Shown here: one piece after another, positions 16,520-25,761 of the stretch
How positions within the stretch are numbered: the first letter of the stretch is position 1
Layout: each line of letters opens with the position of its first letter
Source of the DNA: Streptomyces sp. NBC_01288
GTDB taxonomy: Bacteria > Actinomycetota > Actinomycetes > Streptomycetales > Streptomycetaceae
Direction of reading: 5' to 3'
NCBI RefSeq assembly: GCF_035982055.1
Contig: NZ_CP108427.1
Span: 124,001 to 188,000, forward strand
Length of the DNA: 64,000 nucleotides
Notes under the pieces: model-generated
Seen by the model: the letters and a program-made list of their open reading frames with translations, nothing else
Databases searched by the model: none
What the model was told of the DNA's origin: nothing
Position numbers and translations under genes: made by a program

Positions 16520-17551
16520 ATGACGACGACGGAGGCACCGGCCACACCACCCGACGTCCGTCACCGGATCGCCACGACCGGGACGCGGCACACCGTGGGC
16601 CGCGTCCTGGTCACCCTCGCCCGGTCGATCGCGATCTTCGTGCCCGTGTTCCTGGTCGCGACGTTCGTGACGTTCGCGCTGCGGTCACTGAGCGGGCTCA
16701 GCCCGGCGCGGATCCAGCTGGGCGAGGAAGCAACTCCCGAGGCCGTAGCCAGAGTTGAGGCGCACTGGGGTCTCAACCGGCCCTTCCTGGTCCAGTACGT
16801 GGACTGGCTGGGCGGCGTCCTGCACGGGCAACTCGGCACCAGCTGGACCAACGGCGCCGACATCTCCACCCTCATCGGCCTCGGCCTGGGTGTGAGCCTG
16901 TCGGTGGCGATCTTCGCGCTGATCATCGGCGTGGTCGCGGGCTTCGCCCTCGGCACGGTCGCCGCGCTGCGCCGTACGACCTGGATCGACCGCGCGATCA
17001 CCGGCTTCGTCACGGTCATCTCGGTGATGCCGGCCTTCGTCGTCGGCATCGTGCTGGTCGCGGTGTTCGCCGTCGGACTGCATGTGTTCCCGTCCGCCGG
17101 ATACGTCCCGGCGGCGCAGGGGGTCGGGCCCTGGCTCGCCCATATCACCCTGCCCGCCGTCGCGTTGAGCTTCGACGTCATCGCCGACGTCGCCCGCCCA
17201 CTGCGTACGAGTCTCATCGCGGCCTATCGCGAGAACTACGTGACGGGCGCGGTCGTACGAGGACTCGGTCCGCGCCGGATCTTCTTCGGGCATGTGCTGC
17301 GCAACGGCCTCGGCCCGGCGCTCGCCACGCTCGGGCTGAAGTTCCCCACCCTCGTCGGCGCCTCCGTCGTCACCGAGTGGATCTTCGGGCTCCAGGGGTT
17401 CGGCCGGTTCGCCAACGACTCCGCCCAGGCCGGTGACGTACCGGCCGTCCAAGGGGTCCTCGTGGTGTCGATCGTCCTGGTCGTCGTCTTCAACCTGATC
17501 GTCAACCTGGTGCTGGCGCGTGTGACGCCGGCGTCCCAGCGGGGGGTGTGA
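16520..17551 (+). CDS. ABC transporter permease (DppB type)
   Basis: 343 residues with six predicted membrane helices. The first is near residues 30-50, and the cytoplasmic EAA-like loop RGLGPRRIFFGHVLRNGLGPAL lies near residues 243-264, as in BinDP-type permeases of oligopeptide importers. GAGAGGGGG lies just upstream of the ATG. The stop overlaps the GTG of the next permease, so the two are translationally coupled. Confidence 0.9.
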   Translation: MTTTEAPATPPDVRHRIATTGTRHTVGRVLVTLARSIAIFVPVFLVATFVTFALRSLSGLSPARIQLGEEATPEAVARVEAHWGLNRPFLVQYVDWLGGVLHGQLGTSWTNGADISTLIGLGLGVSLSVAIFALIIGVVAGFALGTVAALRRTTWIDRAITGFVTVISVMPAFVVGIVLVAVFAVGLHVFPSAGYVPAAQGVGPWLAHITLPAVALSFDVIADVARPLRTSLIAAYRENYVTGAVVRGLGPRRIFFGHVLRNGLGPALATLGLKFPTLVGASVVTEWIFGLQGFGRFANDSAQAGDVPAVQGVLVVSIVLVVVFNLIVNLVLARVTPASQRGV

Positions 17552-18465
17552 CCATGGTGCGCCGCGTGCTCTCCCTGACGTCCGGCCGGATCGCCCTGGT
17601 GATCCTGACCCTGATCGCCCTGCTCGCCGTCCTCGGGCCGTTCATCGCGCCCCACGATCCGCTGGCCACCAGCTCCGACACCCTCGCCGAGGCGTCCGGC
17701 GCGCACTGGCTCGGCACCGACTACCTAGGCCGCGACGTCCTGAGCCGGTTGCTCGACGGCTCCCGGGTCAGTGTGCTCGGCTCGCTCGAAGTCGCCCTCA
17801 CGGCACTGGGAGTCGGAGCGATCCCGGGCATCCTGTCGGTCTACTTCGGCCGGGTCTTCGAGTGGGTCACCCTCAGGCTGACCGACACGCTGGTCGCCCT
17901 GCCCTTCCTGCTGTTCGCCGTCGCCGTGGTCGCGCTGCTCGGCAACGGCATCACCCAAGCCATGCTGGTCACGGGGGTGTTGGTGTCCCCGTTGTTCTAC
18001 CGGGTGGCCCGCGCCGCGACGCTGGCGGTGGCCCGATCGCCGTACGTGGAGGCCGCGTTGATCTCCGGGGCGTCGATCGGGTGGGTCGTCCGCCGGCACG
18101 TGTGGGTCAAGGTGCTGCCGCCGATCGCGGTCGCGCTCGCCCAGACCATCGGCGTCGGATTCGTCATCGTCTCGACGCTGACCTTCCTGGGCATCGGCGT
18201 CCAGCCGCCCGCGCCCACCTGGGGCGGGCTGCTCGCCTCGGACCTCGGCTATCTCACCCAGAAGCCGTGGGCTCCGCTGGTCCCGGCTCTCCTGATCATG
18301 GTGACCGTCTGGGCCTGCAACCTGCTGGCCGACGCGATCCGCGACGTCTCCGGCGAGGCGGGCCGCGCCCTGGTCAACAACCGCAAGGCGCGCGCCAATC
18401 GGCTCGCTGGGACCGACTCCGACTCCGATGCCGACCTCGCTCACGTGCACGCCGGAGGTGCGTGA
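17548..18465 (+). CDS. ABC transporter permease (DppC type)
   Basis: 305 residues. A first helix near residues 13-33 and the conserved HWLGTDYLGRDVLSRLLDGSR segment mark DppC-like subunits, followed by five more helices and the EAA-like loop SGASIGWVVRRHVWVKVLPP. The GTG at 17548 overlaps the previous stop; an in-frame ATG at 17554 is an alternative start. The C-terminus is an acidic tail with DSDSDAD. It pairs with the preceding permease. Confidence 0.9.
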   Translation: MTMVRRVLSLTSGRIALVILTLIALLAVLGPFIAPHDPLATSSDTLAEASGAHWLGTDYLGRDVLSRLLDGSRVSVLGSLEVALTALGVGAIPGILSVYFGRVFEWVTLRLTDTLVALPFLLFAVAVVALLGNGITQAMLVTGVLVSPLFYRVARAATLAVARSPYVEAALISGASIGWVVRRHVWVKVLPPIAVALAQTIGVGFVIVSTLTFLGIGVQPPAPTWGGLLASDLGYLTQKPWAPLVPALLIMVTVWACNLLADAIRDVSGEAGRALVNNRKARANRLAGTDSDSDADLAHVHAGGA

Positions 18466-19421
18466 TGGCCAGTCTCTCCACGAAGGTCCTGACCCAACCC
18501 GCTGCCTCGGCCGCGCCGGAACCCGTTCGCCCGGCGGCGGTGCCGTCGACGCCCGTCCTGTCCGTACGCGACGTCCGCATCAGCGACCGGGCCGCCGGCC
18601 AGGAGATCGTCCACGGCGTCACCTTCACGCTCACCCCCGGCAAGGCGGTCGGCATCGTCGGCGAGTCCGGCAGCGGCAAGACCCTGACCTGCCGGGCCAC
18701 GCTGGGCATCCTGCCCGCCCACTTCGAGGTCACCGGCGGCTCGATCGAGATCGACGGCCAGGACATCTCCGGGCTCTCCTCGGCCCAGTGGACGGCACTG
18801 CGCGGCGCCACGATCAGCGCCGTCTTCCAGGACCCGGCGTCGTATCTCAACCCCTCGATCCGCGTGGGCGCCCAGATCGCCGAGGTCCTCAAGGTCAAGA
18901 AGGGACTCAAGCGACGCGAGGCGCGCCGGCAGGCGACCGAGCTGCTCCACGCGGTGCATCTGCGCGACCCGGAACTGGTCTACGGCCAGTACACCTACGA
19001 GCTCTCCGGCGGCATGCTCCAACGCGTCCTCATCGCCGCCGCGATCGCCGCCGACCCGCGCATCCTCATCGCCGACGAGGCCACGACCGCGCTCGACGTC
19101 ACCGTCCAGGCCGAGATCCTCGACCTGCTGGCCGACCTGCGCGAGCGAACCGGCCTGGCGCTCGTCCTGGTCTCCCACGACCTGGCCGTCGTCGCCCAGC
19201 TCTGCGACGAGGTCCTCGTCATGCGGCAGGGCGAAGTGGTCGAACAGGGCCCGACACACGAGGTGTTGCACCACCCGCAGCACGAGTACACCCGGCTGCT
19301 GATCGCCGAGCACGAGCAGTACGGCCTGGACAAGTTCCTCGGCGCGGACGCCGTGGAGCCCGAGCACACCGAGGCCCTGGACGCCGCAGACGCCATAGAC
19401 GCCATAGAGGAGGACGCGTGA
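18465..19421 (+). CDS. ABC transporter ATP-binding protein (DppD type)
   Basis: 318 residues. Walker A GESGSGKT, Q-loop VFQDPASYLNP, signature YELSGGMLQRV, Walker B ILIADEATTALD and the switch His in LVLVSHDLAVV are all intact. The C-terminal segment with HPQHEYTRLLI is the short oligopeptide-importer extension. GGAGGTGCG precedes the ATG, which overlaps the permease stop. The tail is acidic and rich in Ala/Asp (AADAIDAIEEDA). It powers import together with the next gene. Confidence 0.92.
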   Translation: MASLSTKVLTQPAASAAPEPVRPAAVPSTPVLSVRDVRISDRAAGQEIVHGVTFTLTPGKAVGIVGESGSGKTLTCRATLGILPAHFEVTGGSIEIDGQDISGLSSAQWTALRGATISAVFQDPASYLNPSIRVGAQIAEVLKVKKGLKRREARRQATELLHAVHLRDPELVYGQYTYELSGGMLQRVLIAAAIAADPRILIADEATTALDVTVQAEILDLLADLRERTGLALVLVSHDLAVVAQLCDEVLVMRQGEVVEQGPTHEVLHHPQHEYTRLLIAEHEQYGLDKFLGADAVEPEHTEALDAADAIDAIEEDA

Positions 19422-20278
19422 GCACCGACCGCCCGGCGTCGCAGCCCGCCGAATCCACCCAACCCGTCCTGGACGTAACCGACTTGGAGGTGCACTACGG
19501 CCTCCGCCGGCGCCGCCGCCAGGCCCTGAACCAGGTCTCCCTGAGCATCGCCCCCGGTGAGACCGTCGGCATCATCGGCGAGACCGGGTCCGGCAAGTCG
19601 ACGCTCGCACGGGCCGTGCTCGGACTGGTGCGCGCCTCGGCCGGGTCGATCGTGATCGACGGGGAGGAGGTGAGCGCGTACGGCCATCGCCAGTGGCGTG
19701 CGCTGCGCCGGCGCGGTGTCATCCAGTACGTCTTCCAGGACCCGCTGCGCAGTCTCGACCCGGACGTGACGGTCGAGGCGTCCCTGGCCGAACCCCTGCT
19801 CATCCAGGGCGTGTCACGGCAGGAGGCGGCGACCCGGGTGCGCGCGTTCCTCGACCGGGTACGACTCTCCCCCGAGCTGCTCGACCGGCTGCCCGGCGAA
19901 TTGTCCGGCGGTCAGCGTCAACGGGTCGCGGTGGCGCGGGCGTTGGTGACCGAACCGCGCCTTGTGATTCTCGACGAGCCGGTCAGCGCGCTCGACTCCG
20001 CCAACCGCGTACAGATCCTCCAGATCCTCAAGGAACTCCGCGCCGACGGAGTGGCCCTCGTCTTCATCTCCCACGACCTCGGGTCCGTCGCCGGGATCGC
20101 CGACCGCATCGCCGTGCTGTACCAGGGCGAGTTGGTCGAGGTCGGCGCCACCGCCGACGTCATCAACCAGCCCCGGCACCCCTACACGCGCCTGCTCGTC
20201 CGGTCCGCGCCCACCCTGCACAGCGCGGCGGCGGACCGGGCCGAACGCGAAGCGTTGCGCGCCCTCCTCCACGCCTGA
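19418..20278 (+). CDS. ABC transporter ATP-binding protein (DppF type)
   Basis: 286 residues. Walker A GETGSGKST, signature LSGGQRQRVAVARAL, Walker B LVILDEPVSALD and switch His FISHDLG are present, with the C-terminal HPYTRLLVRSAP segment. The GTG start overlaps the preceding stop (GTGA). It is the second ATPase of the heterodimeric importer and completes a five-gene peptide-type ABC system. Confidence 0.92.
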   Translation: MSTDRPASQPAESTQPVLDVTDLEVHYGLRRRRRQALNQVSLSIAPGETVGIIGETGSGKSTLARAVLGLVRASAGSIVIDGEEVSAYGHRQWRALRRRGVIQYVFQDPLRSLDPDVTVEASLAEPLLIQGVSRQEAATRVRAFLDRVRLSPELLDRLPGELSGGQRQRVAVARALVTEPRLVILDEPVSALDSANRVQILQILKELRADGVALVFISHDLGSVAGIADRIAVLYQGELVEVGATADVINQPRHPYTRLLVRSAPTLHSAAADRAEREALRALLHA

Positions 20279-20330
20279 CACACCCTCAACTCTCCCTGCC
20301 TGAAACTCGCCTGACAGAAAAGGAACAGCC

Positions 20331-21671
20331 ATGTCCCGCACGCTCCACCTCGCCCTGCACCCCTACGGCGTGGGCGGTCCCGGCCAGCACGGGCTGTGGA
20401 AGGACCCGCGCGTCGCGAAGAACGCCAGCATCGACATCAACTACTACATCCGGCTGGCGCAGGCGGCCGAACACGCCCTGTTCGACGCCCTGTTCATCGT
20501 CGACAGCCAGTTCATCAACTCCACCTACCCGGCGCACTACCTCAACCGCCTCGAACCGCTGACCCTGTTGTCGGCGGTCGCCACCCACACCAAGCACCTC
20601 GGCCTGGTGGGCACGGCGAGTTCGACGTACAACTCGCCCTTCAACCTCGCCCGCCGCTTCGCCTCGCTGGACCACATCAGCGGCGGGCGGGCCGGCTGGA
20701 ACGTGGTGACCAGCTTCGACACCGGCACCGCGCGGAACTTCGGGCTCGACGAGCACCTCGACTACGCCACCCGCTACGGGCGTGCCCTGGAGTTCGTGCA
20801 GGTCGCCCGGGGGCTGTGGGACTCGTACGAGGACGACGCGTTCCCGGCGGACGTCGATCGGGGCGTGTTCCTCGACCCCACCAAGCTGCACGAACTCGAC
20901 CACGCGGGCGAGCACTTCAAGATCGCGGGCCCGCTGAACCTCTCCCGCTCCCCGCAGGGCCAGCCGGTGATCTTCCAGGCCGGCGTGTCCGAGGAGGGCC
21001 GTGACCTCGCCGCGCAGGTCGCCGAGGGCATCTTCGCGCCCGGGGGCACCCTGGAGTCGGCTCGGGACTACTACGCCGACGTCAAGAAGCGCGCGGCGGC
21101 CTACGGACGCGACCCCGAGCACGTCAAGATCCTCATCCACGGCGGCCCGGTCGTCGCCGCCACCGACGAGGCGGCCCGCCGTCGCGAGCGGGAGATCTTC
21201 GAGGAGGACGACGACTTCACCCGCAACCTGGCGCTGCTCGGCCGTTCCTTCGGGGCGTACGACTTCAGCGTGCACGACCTCGACGCACCCTTCCCGGATG
21301 TCGCCCACCTCGCCGAGAAGGGCGGGCGCACGGGTGCCACGCAGCTCATCGCACGGGCCAAGGCCGAGAACCTGACCCTGCGTCAAGTGGCCGAGTCCAT
21401 CAACCAGTTCCGCCAGTCACCGTTCGTCGGAGACCCGCGGACCGTGGCCGACACCATCCAGCAGTGGTTCGACGCCCGCGCCTTCGACGGCTTCAACCTC
21501 GCCTTCCGCACCGAGGAGGAGCTGAACTACTTCGTCGACAGTGTCGTCCCGATCCTCCAGAAGCGCGGCCTGTTCCGCACCGAGTACACGTCCGACACCC
21601 TGCGCGGCAACCTCGGCCTGCCGATCCCGGCCAACCGCCACTCCCGCGAGCGCCAGCTCGTGAACGACTGA
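20331..21671 (+). CDS. FMNH2-dependent LLM monooxygenase (NtaA/SnaA/DszA/DmoA family)
   Basis: 446 residues of the bacterial-luciferase superfamily, NtaA/SnaA/DszA branch, forming a TIM barrel. Visible family features are the TYPAHYLNRLEPLTLLSAVA region, LVGTASSTYNSPFNLARRFA (about residues 96-115) and SGGRAGWNVVTS. Characterised relatives cleave C-N or C-S bonds using reduced FMN supplied by a separate reductase (nitrilotriacetate, dibenzothiophene sulfone, dimethyl sulfide). The neighbouring leader peptide, FMN reductase and methionine genes argue for C-S cleavage. AAAGGAA precedes the ATG. The exact substrate is unknown. Confidence 0.9.
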   Translation: MSRTLHLALHPYGVGGPGQHGLWKDPRVAKNASIDINYYIRLAQAAEHALFDALFIVDSQFINSTYPAHYLNRLEPLTLLSAVATHTKHLGLVGTASSTYNSPFNLARRFASLDHISGGRAGWNVVTSFDTGTARNFGLDEHLDYATRYGRALEFVQVARGLWDSYEDDAFPADVDRGVFLDPTKLHELDHAGEHFKIAGPLNLSRSPQGQPVIFQAGVSEEGRDLAAQVAEGIFAPGGTLESARDYYADVKKRAAAYGRDPEHVKILIHGGPVVAATDEAARRREREIFEEDDDFTRNLALLGRSFGAYDFSVHDLDAPFPDVAHLAEKGGRTGATQLIARAKAENLTLRQVAESINQFRQSPFVGDPRTVADTIQQWFDARAFDGFNLAFRTEEELNYFVDSVVPILQKRGLFRTEYTSDTLRGNLGLPIPANRHSRERQLVND

Positions 21672-21686
21672 GAGGACGGTCACTCC

Positions 21687-22721
21687 ATGACGACCGAGAG
21701 ACCACGCTTCCGGCTCGGTTTCCTCACCCACGTCCAGGGCCGCGACGACGACATCGCCCGCACCTACCGCAACGCGCAGGAACTCTTCGTCGTGGCCGAC
21801 GAGTTGGGCTTCGACGTCGGCTGGGTGGCCCAGCACCACGTCCCTCTCGGAGGTGGTGGGCTGTCGTCGCCGTGGACGTTCCTGGCCCACGCGGCGGCGC
21901 GCACGACCCGCATCCGGCTCGGCACCGCCATCACCGTCCTCCCCCTGGAGGACCCGGTACGGCTCGCCGAGGACATCGCCACCGTCGACACGCTCAGCGG
22001 GGGCCGTGTGGAGCTCGGCGTGGGCAGCGGGTCGAGCGAGGTGGAGTACGCGGCGTTCGGCAAGGACGTGGCCCGTAAGCGCGAACTCACCAGCGAGAAC
22101 CTCGACATCGTGCGCCGGGCCCTCGACCGGCGCGAGGTGGGCACACCCGGCTTCCGCATCCAGCCCCGGCCCGGCGACTTCAACGACCGTGTCTGGCAGG
22201 GGGTGTTCAGCGAACGGGGAGCCGAGTACGCGGCACGGGGCGGTGCGAATCTGCTGCTCAACCGTGCGGCCTACGGCTTCGACGCCCCCACCGACGAGGT
22301 CCAACGCCCTTGGGCCGATGCCTACTTGGCAGCCTGGGACCAGCCGCGGCGCCCGCGCATCGGCCTCTCCCGGTTCGTGTTCCCGGCCAAGGACCGGCGT
22401 ACGGCACTCGCGGCGATCGGCGACGACGTCCACCGGGCGGCGCTGCGTATGGCGGAGCACGGCGCGTTCCCCAAGGGCCTCGACCGGGACGAGGCGTTGC
22501 GCCGCTTCCACTCCTTCTACGGCCATCCCGACGAGATCGTCGCCGCGCTCCAGCAAGAGCAGGTGCTGCCTGTCGCGACGGACCTGATCACCCAGTTCAA
22601 CCCGGCCATCCCCGACCACGACGCCGCCGTCCGCGCCCTCGAACTCATCGCGACCGAGGTGGCACCCGCGCTGGGCTGGAAGCCCGCGCAGACGGCCGTG
22701 CCCGTATCCGCAGGAGTGTGA
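21687..22721 (+). CDS. LLM-class flavin-dependent monooxygenase (second)
   Basis: 344 residues, a different branch of the luciferase-like superfamily. It shows GWVAQHHVPLGGGGLSSPWT near residues 51-70, the ITVLPLEDPVRLAEDIA segment and DTLSGGRVELGVGSGSSEVE, which form the flavin and substrate cleft. It starts 13 bases after the first monooxygenase and ends one base before the hydrolase, so it is part of the same operon. Two different LLM enzymes next to one another suggest a two-step oxidation or two substrates. Confidence 0.9.
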   Translation: MTTERPRFRLGFLTHVQGRDDDIARTYRNAQELFVVADELGFDVGWVAQHHVPLGGGGLSSPWTFLAHAAARTTRIRLGTAITVLPLEDPVRLAEDIATVDTLSGGRVELGVGSGSSEVEYAAFGKDVARKRELTSENLDIVRRALDRREVGTPGFRIQPRPGDFNDRVWQGVFSERGAEYAARGGANLLLNRAAYGFDAPTDEVQRPWADAYLAAWDQPRRPRIGLSRFVFPAKDRRTALAAIGDDVHRAALRMAEHGAFPKGLDRDEALRRFHSFYGHPDEIVAALQQEQVLPVATDLITQFNPAIPDHDAAVRALELIATEVAPALGWKPAQTAVPVSAGV

Positions 22722-22722
22722 A

Positions 22723-23478
22723 ATGACCCAGTACAGCGACTACTTCGGCCCCGAGGGCCTGCGCGTCCGGGGCACGGTCCTGATCGTCCCGGGCCGCGGC
22801 GAGACCCGGTCGACCTACGCCCGCTTCGGCAAACGGCTCGCCGCCGACGCCTACCGGGTCCGCGTGATCGACGCCCCCGACCTCGGCGCCGAGGACCTGA
22901 CCGGCCTCGCCGCCCGGCTGGCCGACGCCGCCGAGGGCACGGCCGTGGACGACGGTGTCGTACGACCGCTGGTCCTCGTCGGCGCCGACTCGGGCGCCGC
23001 CGCGATCGCCGCGCTGCTCGGGCAGGCGGCCGGCGGTGAGCCCGACGCCGTGGTCCTGGCGGGCCTGCCCGGTCTGGCCCCCGGTACCACTCCGCCCGCC
23101 GGCACCTGGGACGAGGAACTCGACGTCCGCACCTCCTGCCCCGCCCACCGGGGTGCCCTCACCCAGGACCCCGAGGTGCGACGCGGTTCGCTCGACGAGG
23201 CGATCCCGGAGGCCGTGCTCACCGCCGCCTACGACAGCGAGACCGCCGTACCGACCCTGCTTCTCGTCGGTGACGCCGATCCCCTCGCCGATCACGAGGC
23301 GCTCGCGCGTACGGCCACGTCCCTTGCCGGCGCCCGTTTTTCGGTTGTGCACGGGGCTCACCACGATGTCCTCAACGACCTCCAGCACCGGTCGGTGGCC
23401 GCCGAGGTCGTCACCTTCCTGGAGAACCTGCGCAACGAGCTGCGGCCGCTGATCACGGTGCGGTCGAGCGCCTGGTGA
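22723..23478 (+). CDS. Alpha/beta hydrolase
   Basis: 251 residues. The nucleophile elbow is GADSGAA (Ser about residue 89), the acid LLVGDADPLADH (Asp about 182-184) and the base VVHGAHHDVL (His about 208), a complete Ser-Asp-His set on an alpha/beta hydrolase fold. It is co-transcribed with the two LLM monooxygenases, CAGGAG lying just before its ATG. A role in hydrolysing an ester or thioester made by, or entering, the pathway is inferred from context only. Confidence 0.85.
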   Translation: MTQYSDYFGPEGLRVRGTVLIVPGRGETRSTYARFGKRLAADAYRVRVIDAPDLGAEDLTGLAARLADAAEGTAVDDGVVRPLVLVGADSGAAAIAALLGQAAGGEPDAVVLAGLPGLAPGTTPPAGTWDEELDVRTSCPAHRGALTQDPEVRRGSLDEAIPEAVLTAAYDSETAVPTLLLVGDADPLADHEALARTATSLAGARFSVVHGAHHDVLNDLQHRSVAAEVVTFLENLRNELRPLITVRSSAW

Positions 23479-23534
23479 GCGTCCGCCCGCCCGCTCGGTA
23501 CGTCGTCTGAACCCCGATCCCGGAAGGTCCCGTC

Positions 23535-24092
23535 ATGGCCTCGATCCTGTCCGTCTCCGGCAGCCCCTCCCCCACCTCCCGCACCACCCGGCTCCTGCGT
23601 CACCTGGACGACCGGCTCCGCCTCCAGGGCCATGACGTGACCCCGCTGGAGGTGCGCACCCTGCCCGCGCAGGCGTTGCTGGGCGCCGACTTCGGGCATC
23701 CGGCGATCGTGGCCGCCACGGCGCTGTTCGAGCAGGCGGACGGGGTGGTGATCGGTACGCCGGTCTACAAGGCCGCGTACTCGGGCCTGTTGAAGTCGCT
23801 CCTCGACCTGCTCCCGCAGTACGCGCTGACCGGCAAGACGGTGCTGCCGCTGGCCACGGGCGGCAGTACGGCCCATGTTCTGGCGATCGACTACGCGTTG
23901 CGGCCGGTGCTGAGTTCCATGGGGCCCTCGCACATCGTGCCGGGCTGGTTCACGCTCGACAGGGACATCACGGTCGGCGAGGACGGCACGCTGACCGTCG
24001 CGTCCGCCGCGGCCGCGGCGCTGGAGCAGGTCACCGATCACTTCTCCACCGCGTTGGGTGGTCGTACGGCGCTGCTGGCGTCCGCGGGGTGA
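23535..24092 (+). CDS. NAD(P)H:FMN reductase (SsuE/MsuE type)
   Basis: 185 residues, flavodoxin-like. LSVSGSPSPTSRTTRLLRHL gives the FMN phosphate loop and VVIGTPVYKAAYSGLLKSLL the second flavin segment, closely matching SsuE-type reductases. It would supply reduced FMN to the two LLM monooxygenases upstream. GGAAGG lies eight bases before the ATG. It is the last gene of the first sulfur transcription unit; about 90 bases later a second leader peptide begins. Confidence 0.9.
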   Translation: MASILSVSGSPSPTSRTTRLLRHLDDRLRLQGHDVTPLEVRTLPAQALLGADFGHPAIVAATALFEQADGVVIGTPVYKAAYSGLLKSLLDLLPQYALTGKTVLPLATGGSTAHVLAIDYALRPVLSSMGPSHIVPGWFTLDRDITVGEDGTLTVASAAAAALEQVTDHFSTALGGRTALLASAG

Positions 24093-24149
24093 ACGGCGCC
24101 GGGGGCCGGCGTGGTTGTGGCAGTCGTGTTTCAACTCCCCACGTCACGC

Positions 24150-24177
24150 TGGTTCTCCGGCATCCGCTGTGGTTCTC
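24150..24177 (+). repeat. Direct repeat upstream of the second leader peptide
   Basis: TGGTTCTC occurs twice, 20 bases apart (start to start, about two helical turns), ending eight bases before the second leader ATG. It could be a regulator site. No orthodox -10/-35 pair stands out here. Confidence 0.4.
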
Positions 24178-24184
24178 TCAGTGC

Positions 24185-24259
24185 ATGACCGTGCTCGTGA
24201 CCCGCCGCCACGTCGACTACGTGCGTGTCACCAGCACGGGGTGTCCCACCGAGAGCTGA
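24185..24259 (+). CDS. Second leader peptide, upstream of metY-metX
   Basis: A 24-codon gene whose core RRHVDYVRVTSTGC fits the same actinobacterial leader-peptide family as the one at 14.5 kb (shared pattern R-[YH]-V-D-[LY]-x-R-x-x-S). It has a single Cys at codon 20. No Shine-Dalgarno is evident, consistent with a leaderless transcript. It precedes the methionine genes by 140 bases of C-rich sequence, so it probably controls them by attenuation. Confidence 0.65.
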   Translation: MTVLVTRRHVDYVRVTSTGCPTES

Positions 24260-24399
24260 CGCTCCGCTCCGGCATCCGGTCCCCCGCTTCACCAGCGCGC
24301 CGCACCGTCCTCCGTCCTGCCCGCTTCCGGTCCGGACGGCGGCCCCGCGGTCTCCTCACGCACGCCCGCACCCCCGCACGCTCCGCACAAGGGAGAGCC
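24260..24399 (+). promoter_or_regulatory. C-rich leader between second leader peptide and metY
   Basis: 140 bases with a strong C-over-G bias and short unstructured pyrimidine runs, ending in the metY ribosome-binding site GGGAGAG. It resembles the region downstream of the first leader peptide, and the same attenuation mechanism is inferred. Confidence 0.4.
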
Positions 24400-25761
24400 A
24401 TGAGCCAGCCCATCGACTCCGTCGCCGCGGGTCACACCCCCGAGGACGAGCCCGCAGGTCCCGACACCTCGGCCTGGTCGTTCGAGACCAAGCAGATCCA
24501 CGCCGGTGCCGTACCGGACCCGACGACCGGGGCGCGGGCGACACCGATCTACCAGACCAGTTCGTTCGTGTTCCGCGACACCCAGCATGCCGCGAACCTG
24601 TTCGCGCTGGCCGAGCCCGGCAACATCTACACCCGGATCCACAACCCCACCCAGGACGTCTTCGAGCAGCGCGTCGCCGCCTTGGAGGGTGGAGTCGCCG
24701 CGGTGGCTCTCGCCTCCGGGCAGGCCGCGGAGACCCTCGCCATCCTGACGCTGGCGTCCGCGGGCGACCACCTCGTCTCCAGTACGTCCCTGTACGGCGG
24801 CACGTACAACCTCTTCCGGCACACACTGCCGAAGTTCGGCATCGAGGTGTCGTTCGTCGACGACCCCGACGACCTGGAGGCGTGGCGGGCGGCGGTCCGC
24901 CCGAACACGAAGGCCCTGTTCGCCGAGACGCTCGGGAACCCGCGCGGCAACGTCCTCGACGTGCGAGGGGTCGCCGATGTCGCGCACGCGGCGGGGGTGC
25001 CGCTGATCGTCGACAACACCGTGCCGACGCCGTACCTCCTGCGCCCGATCGAGCACGGTGCCGACATCGTGGTCCACTCGGCGACCAAGTTCCTGGGTGG
25101 GCACGGCACCACGATCGGCGGTGTCGTGGTCGACGGCGGCACCTTCGACTTCGGCGCACACGCGGAGCGCTTCCCCGACTTCAGCGAGCCGGACCCCAGC
25201 TACCACGGCCTGCGCTACTGGCCGGCGCTCGGCCCGGGCGCCTTCGCCATCAAGCTGAGGGTGCAGTTGCTGCGCGACCTCGGTCCGGCGATCTCGCCGC
25301 ACTCGGCGTTCCTGCTCCTCCAGGGCGTGGAGACGCTGAGCCTGCGCATCGAGCGGCACTCGTCCAACGCGCAGGCGCTGGCCGAGTGGCTGGAGCAGCG
25401 CGACGAGGTGGCCGCCGTCCACTACCCGGGACTTGAGTCCAACCGGTGGTACGAGGCGGGGCAGCGCTACCTTCCGCGCGGTGCCGGAGCGGTGCTGGCC
25501 TTCGAGCTGCGGGACGGGGTCGAGGCAGGCAAGCGGTTCGTGGACGCCGTCGAACTCTTCAGCCATCTCGCCAACATCGGAGACGTGCGCAGTCTCATCA
25601 TCCACCCCGCCTCTACGACCCACAGTCAGCTGGACGAGGCTCAGTTGGCGGCGACCGGCACCTCGCCGGGGCTGGTGCGGCTGTCGGTCGGCATCGAGAA
25701 CCTCGCCGATCTGAAGGCCGATCTGGAGGCCGGGTTCCGCGCGGCCAAGGGCGCGTCCTGA
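24400..25761 (+). CDS. metY: O-acetylhomoserine sulfhydrylase
   Basis: 453 residues of the Cys/Met metabolism PLP-dependent family, in the long form (about 430-450 residues) typical of O-acetylhomoserine aminocarboxypropyltransferase rather than cystathionine gamma-synthase. Landmarks are ATPIYQTSSFVFRDTQHAANLF, ASGQAAETLAI, and the PLP lysine in VHSATKFLGGHGTTIGG (about residues 226-242). The enzyme joins sulfide or methanethiol to O-acetylhomoserine to give homocysteine or methionine. GGGAGAG precedes the ATG. It overlaps metX directly. Confidence 0.92.
   Translation: MSQPIDSVAAGHTPEDEPAGPDTSAWSFETKQIHAGAVPDPTTGARATPIYQTSSFVFRDTQHAANLFALAEPGNIYTRIHNPTQDVFEQRVAALEGGVAAVALASGQAAETLAILTLASAGDHLVSSTSLYGGTYNLFRHTLPKFGIEVSFVDDPDDLEAWRAAVRPNTKALFAETLGNPRGNVLDVRGVADVAHAAGVPLIVDNTVPTPYLLRPIEHGADIVVHSATKFLGGHGTTIGGVVVDGGTFDFGAHAERFPDFSEPDPSYHGLRYWPALGPGAFAIKLRVQLLRDLGPAISPHSAFLLLQGVETLSLRIERHSSNAQALAEWLEQRDEVAAVHYPGLESNRWYEAGQRYLPRGAGAVLAFELRDGVEAGKRFVDAVELFSHLANIGDVRSLIIHPASTTHSQLDEAQLAATGTSPGLVRLSVGIENLADLKADLEAGFRAAKGAS

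Noticed and set aside
14432..16591. Long minus-strand open reading opposite the binding-protein gene
   Set aside because: Shadow of a well-supported ABC binding protein; composition is typical of antisense GC-rich frames.
20286..21386. Minus-strand open reading opposite the first LLM monooxygenase
   Set aside because: Antisense shadow; Val/Gly/Glu-rich translation without a family, in a strongly supported plus-strand operon.
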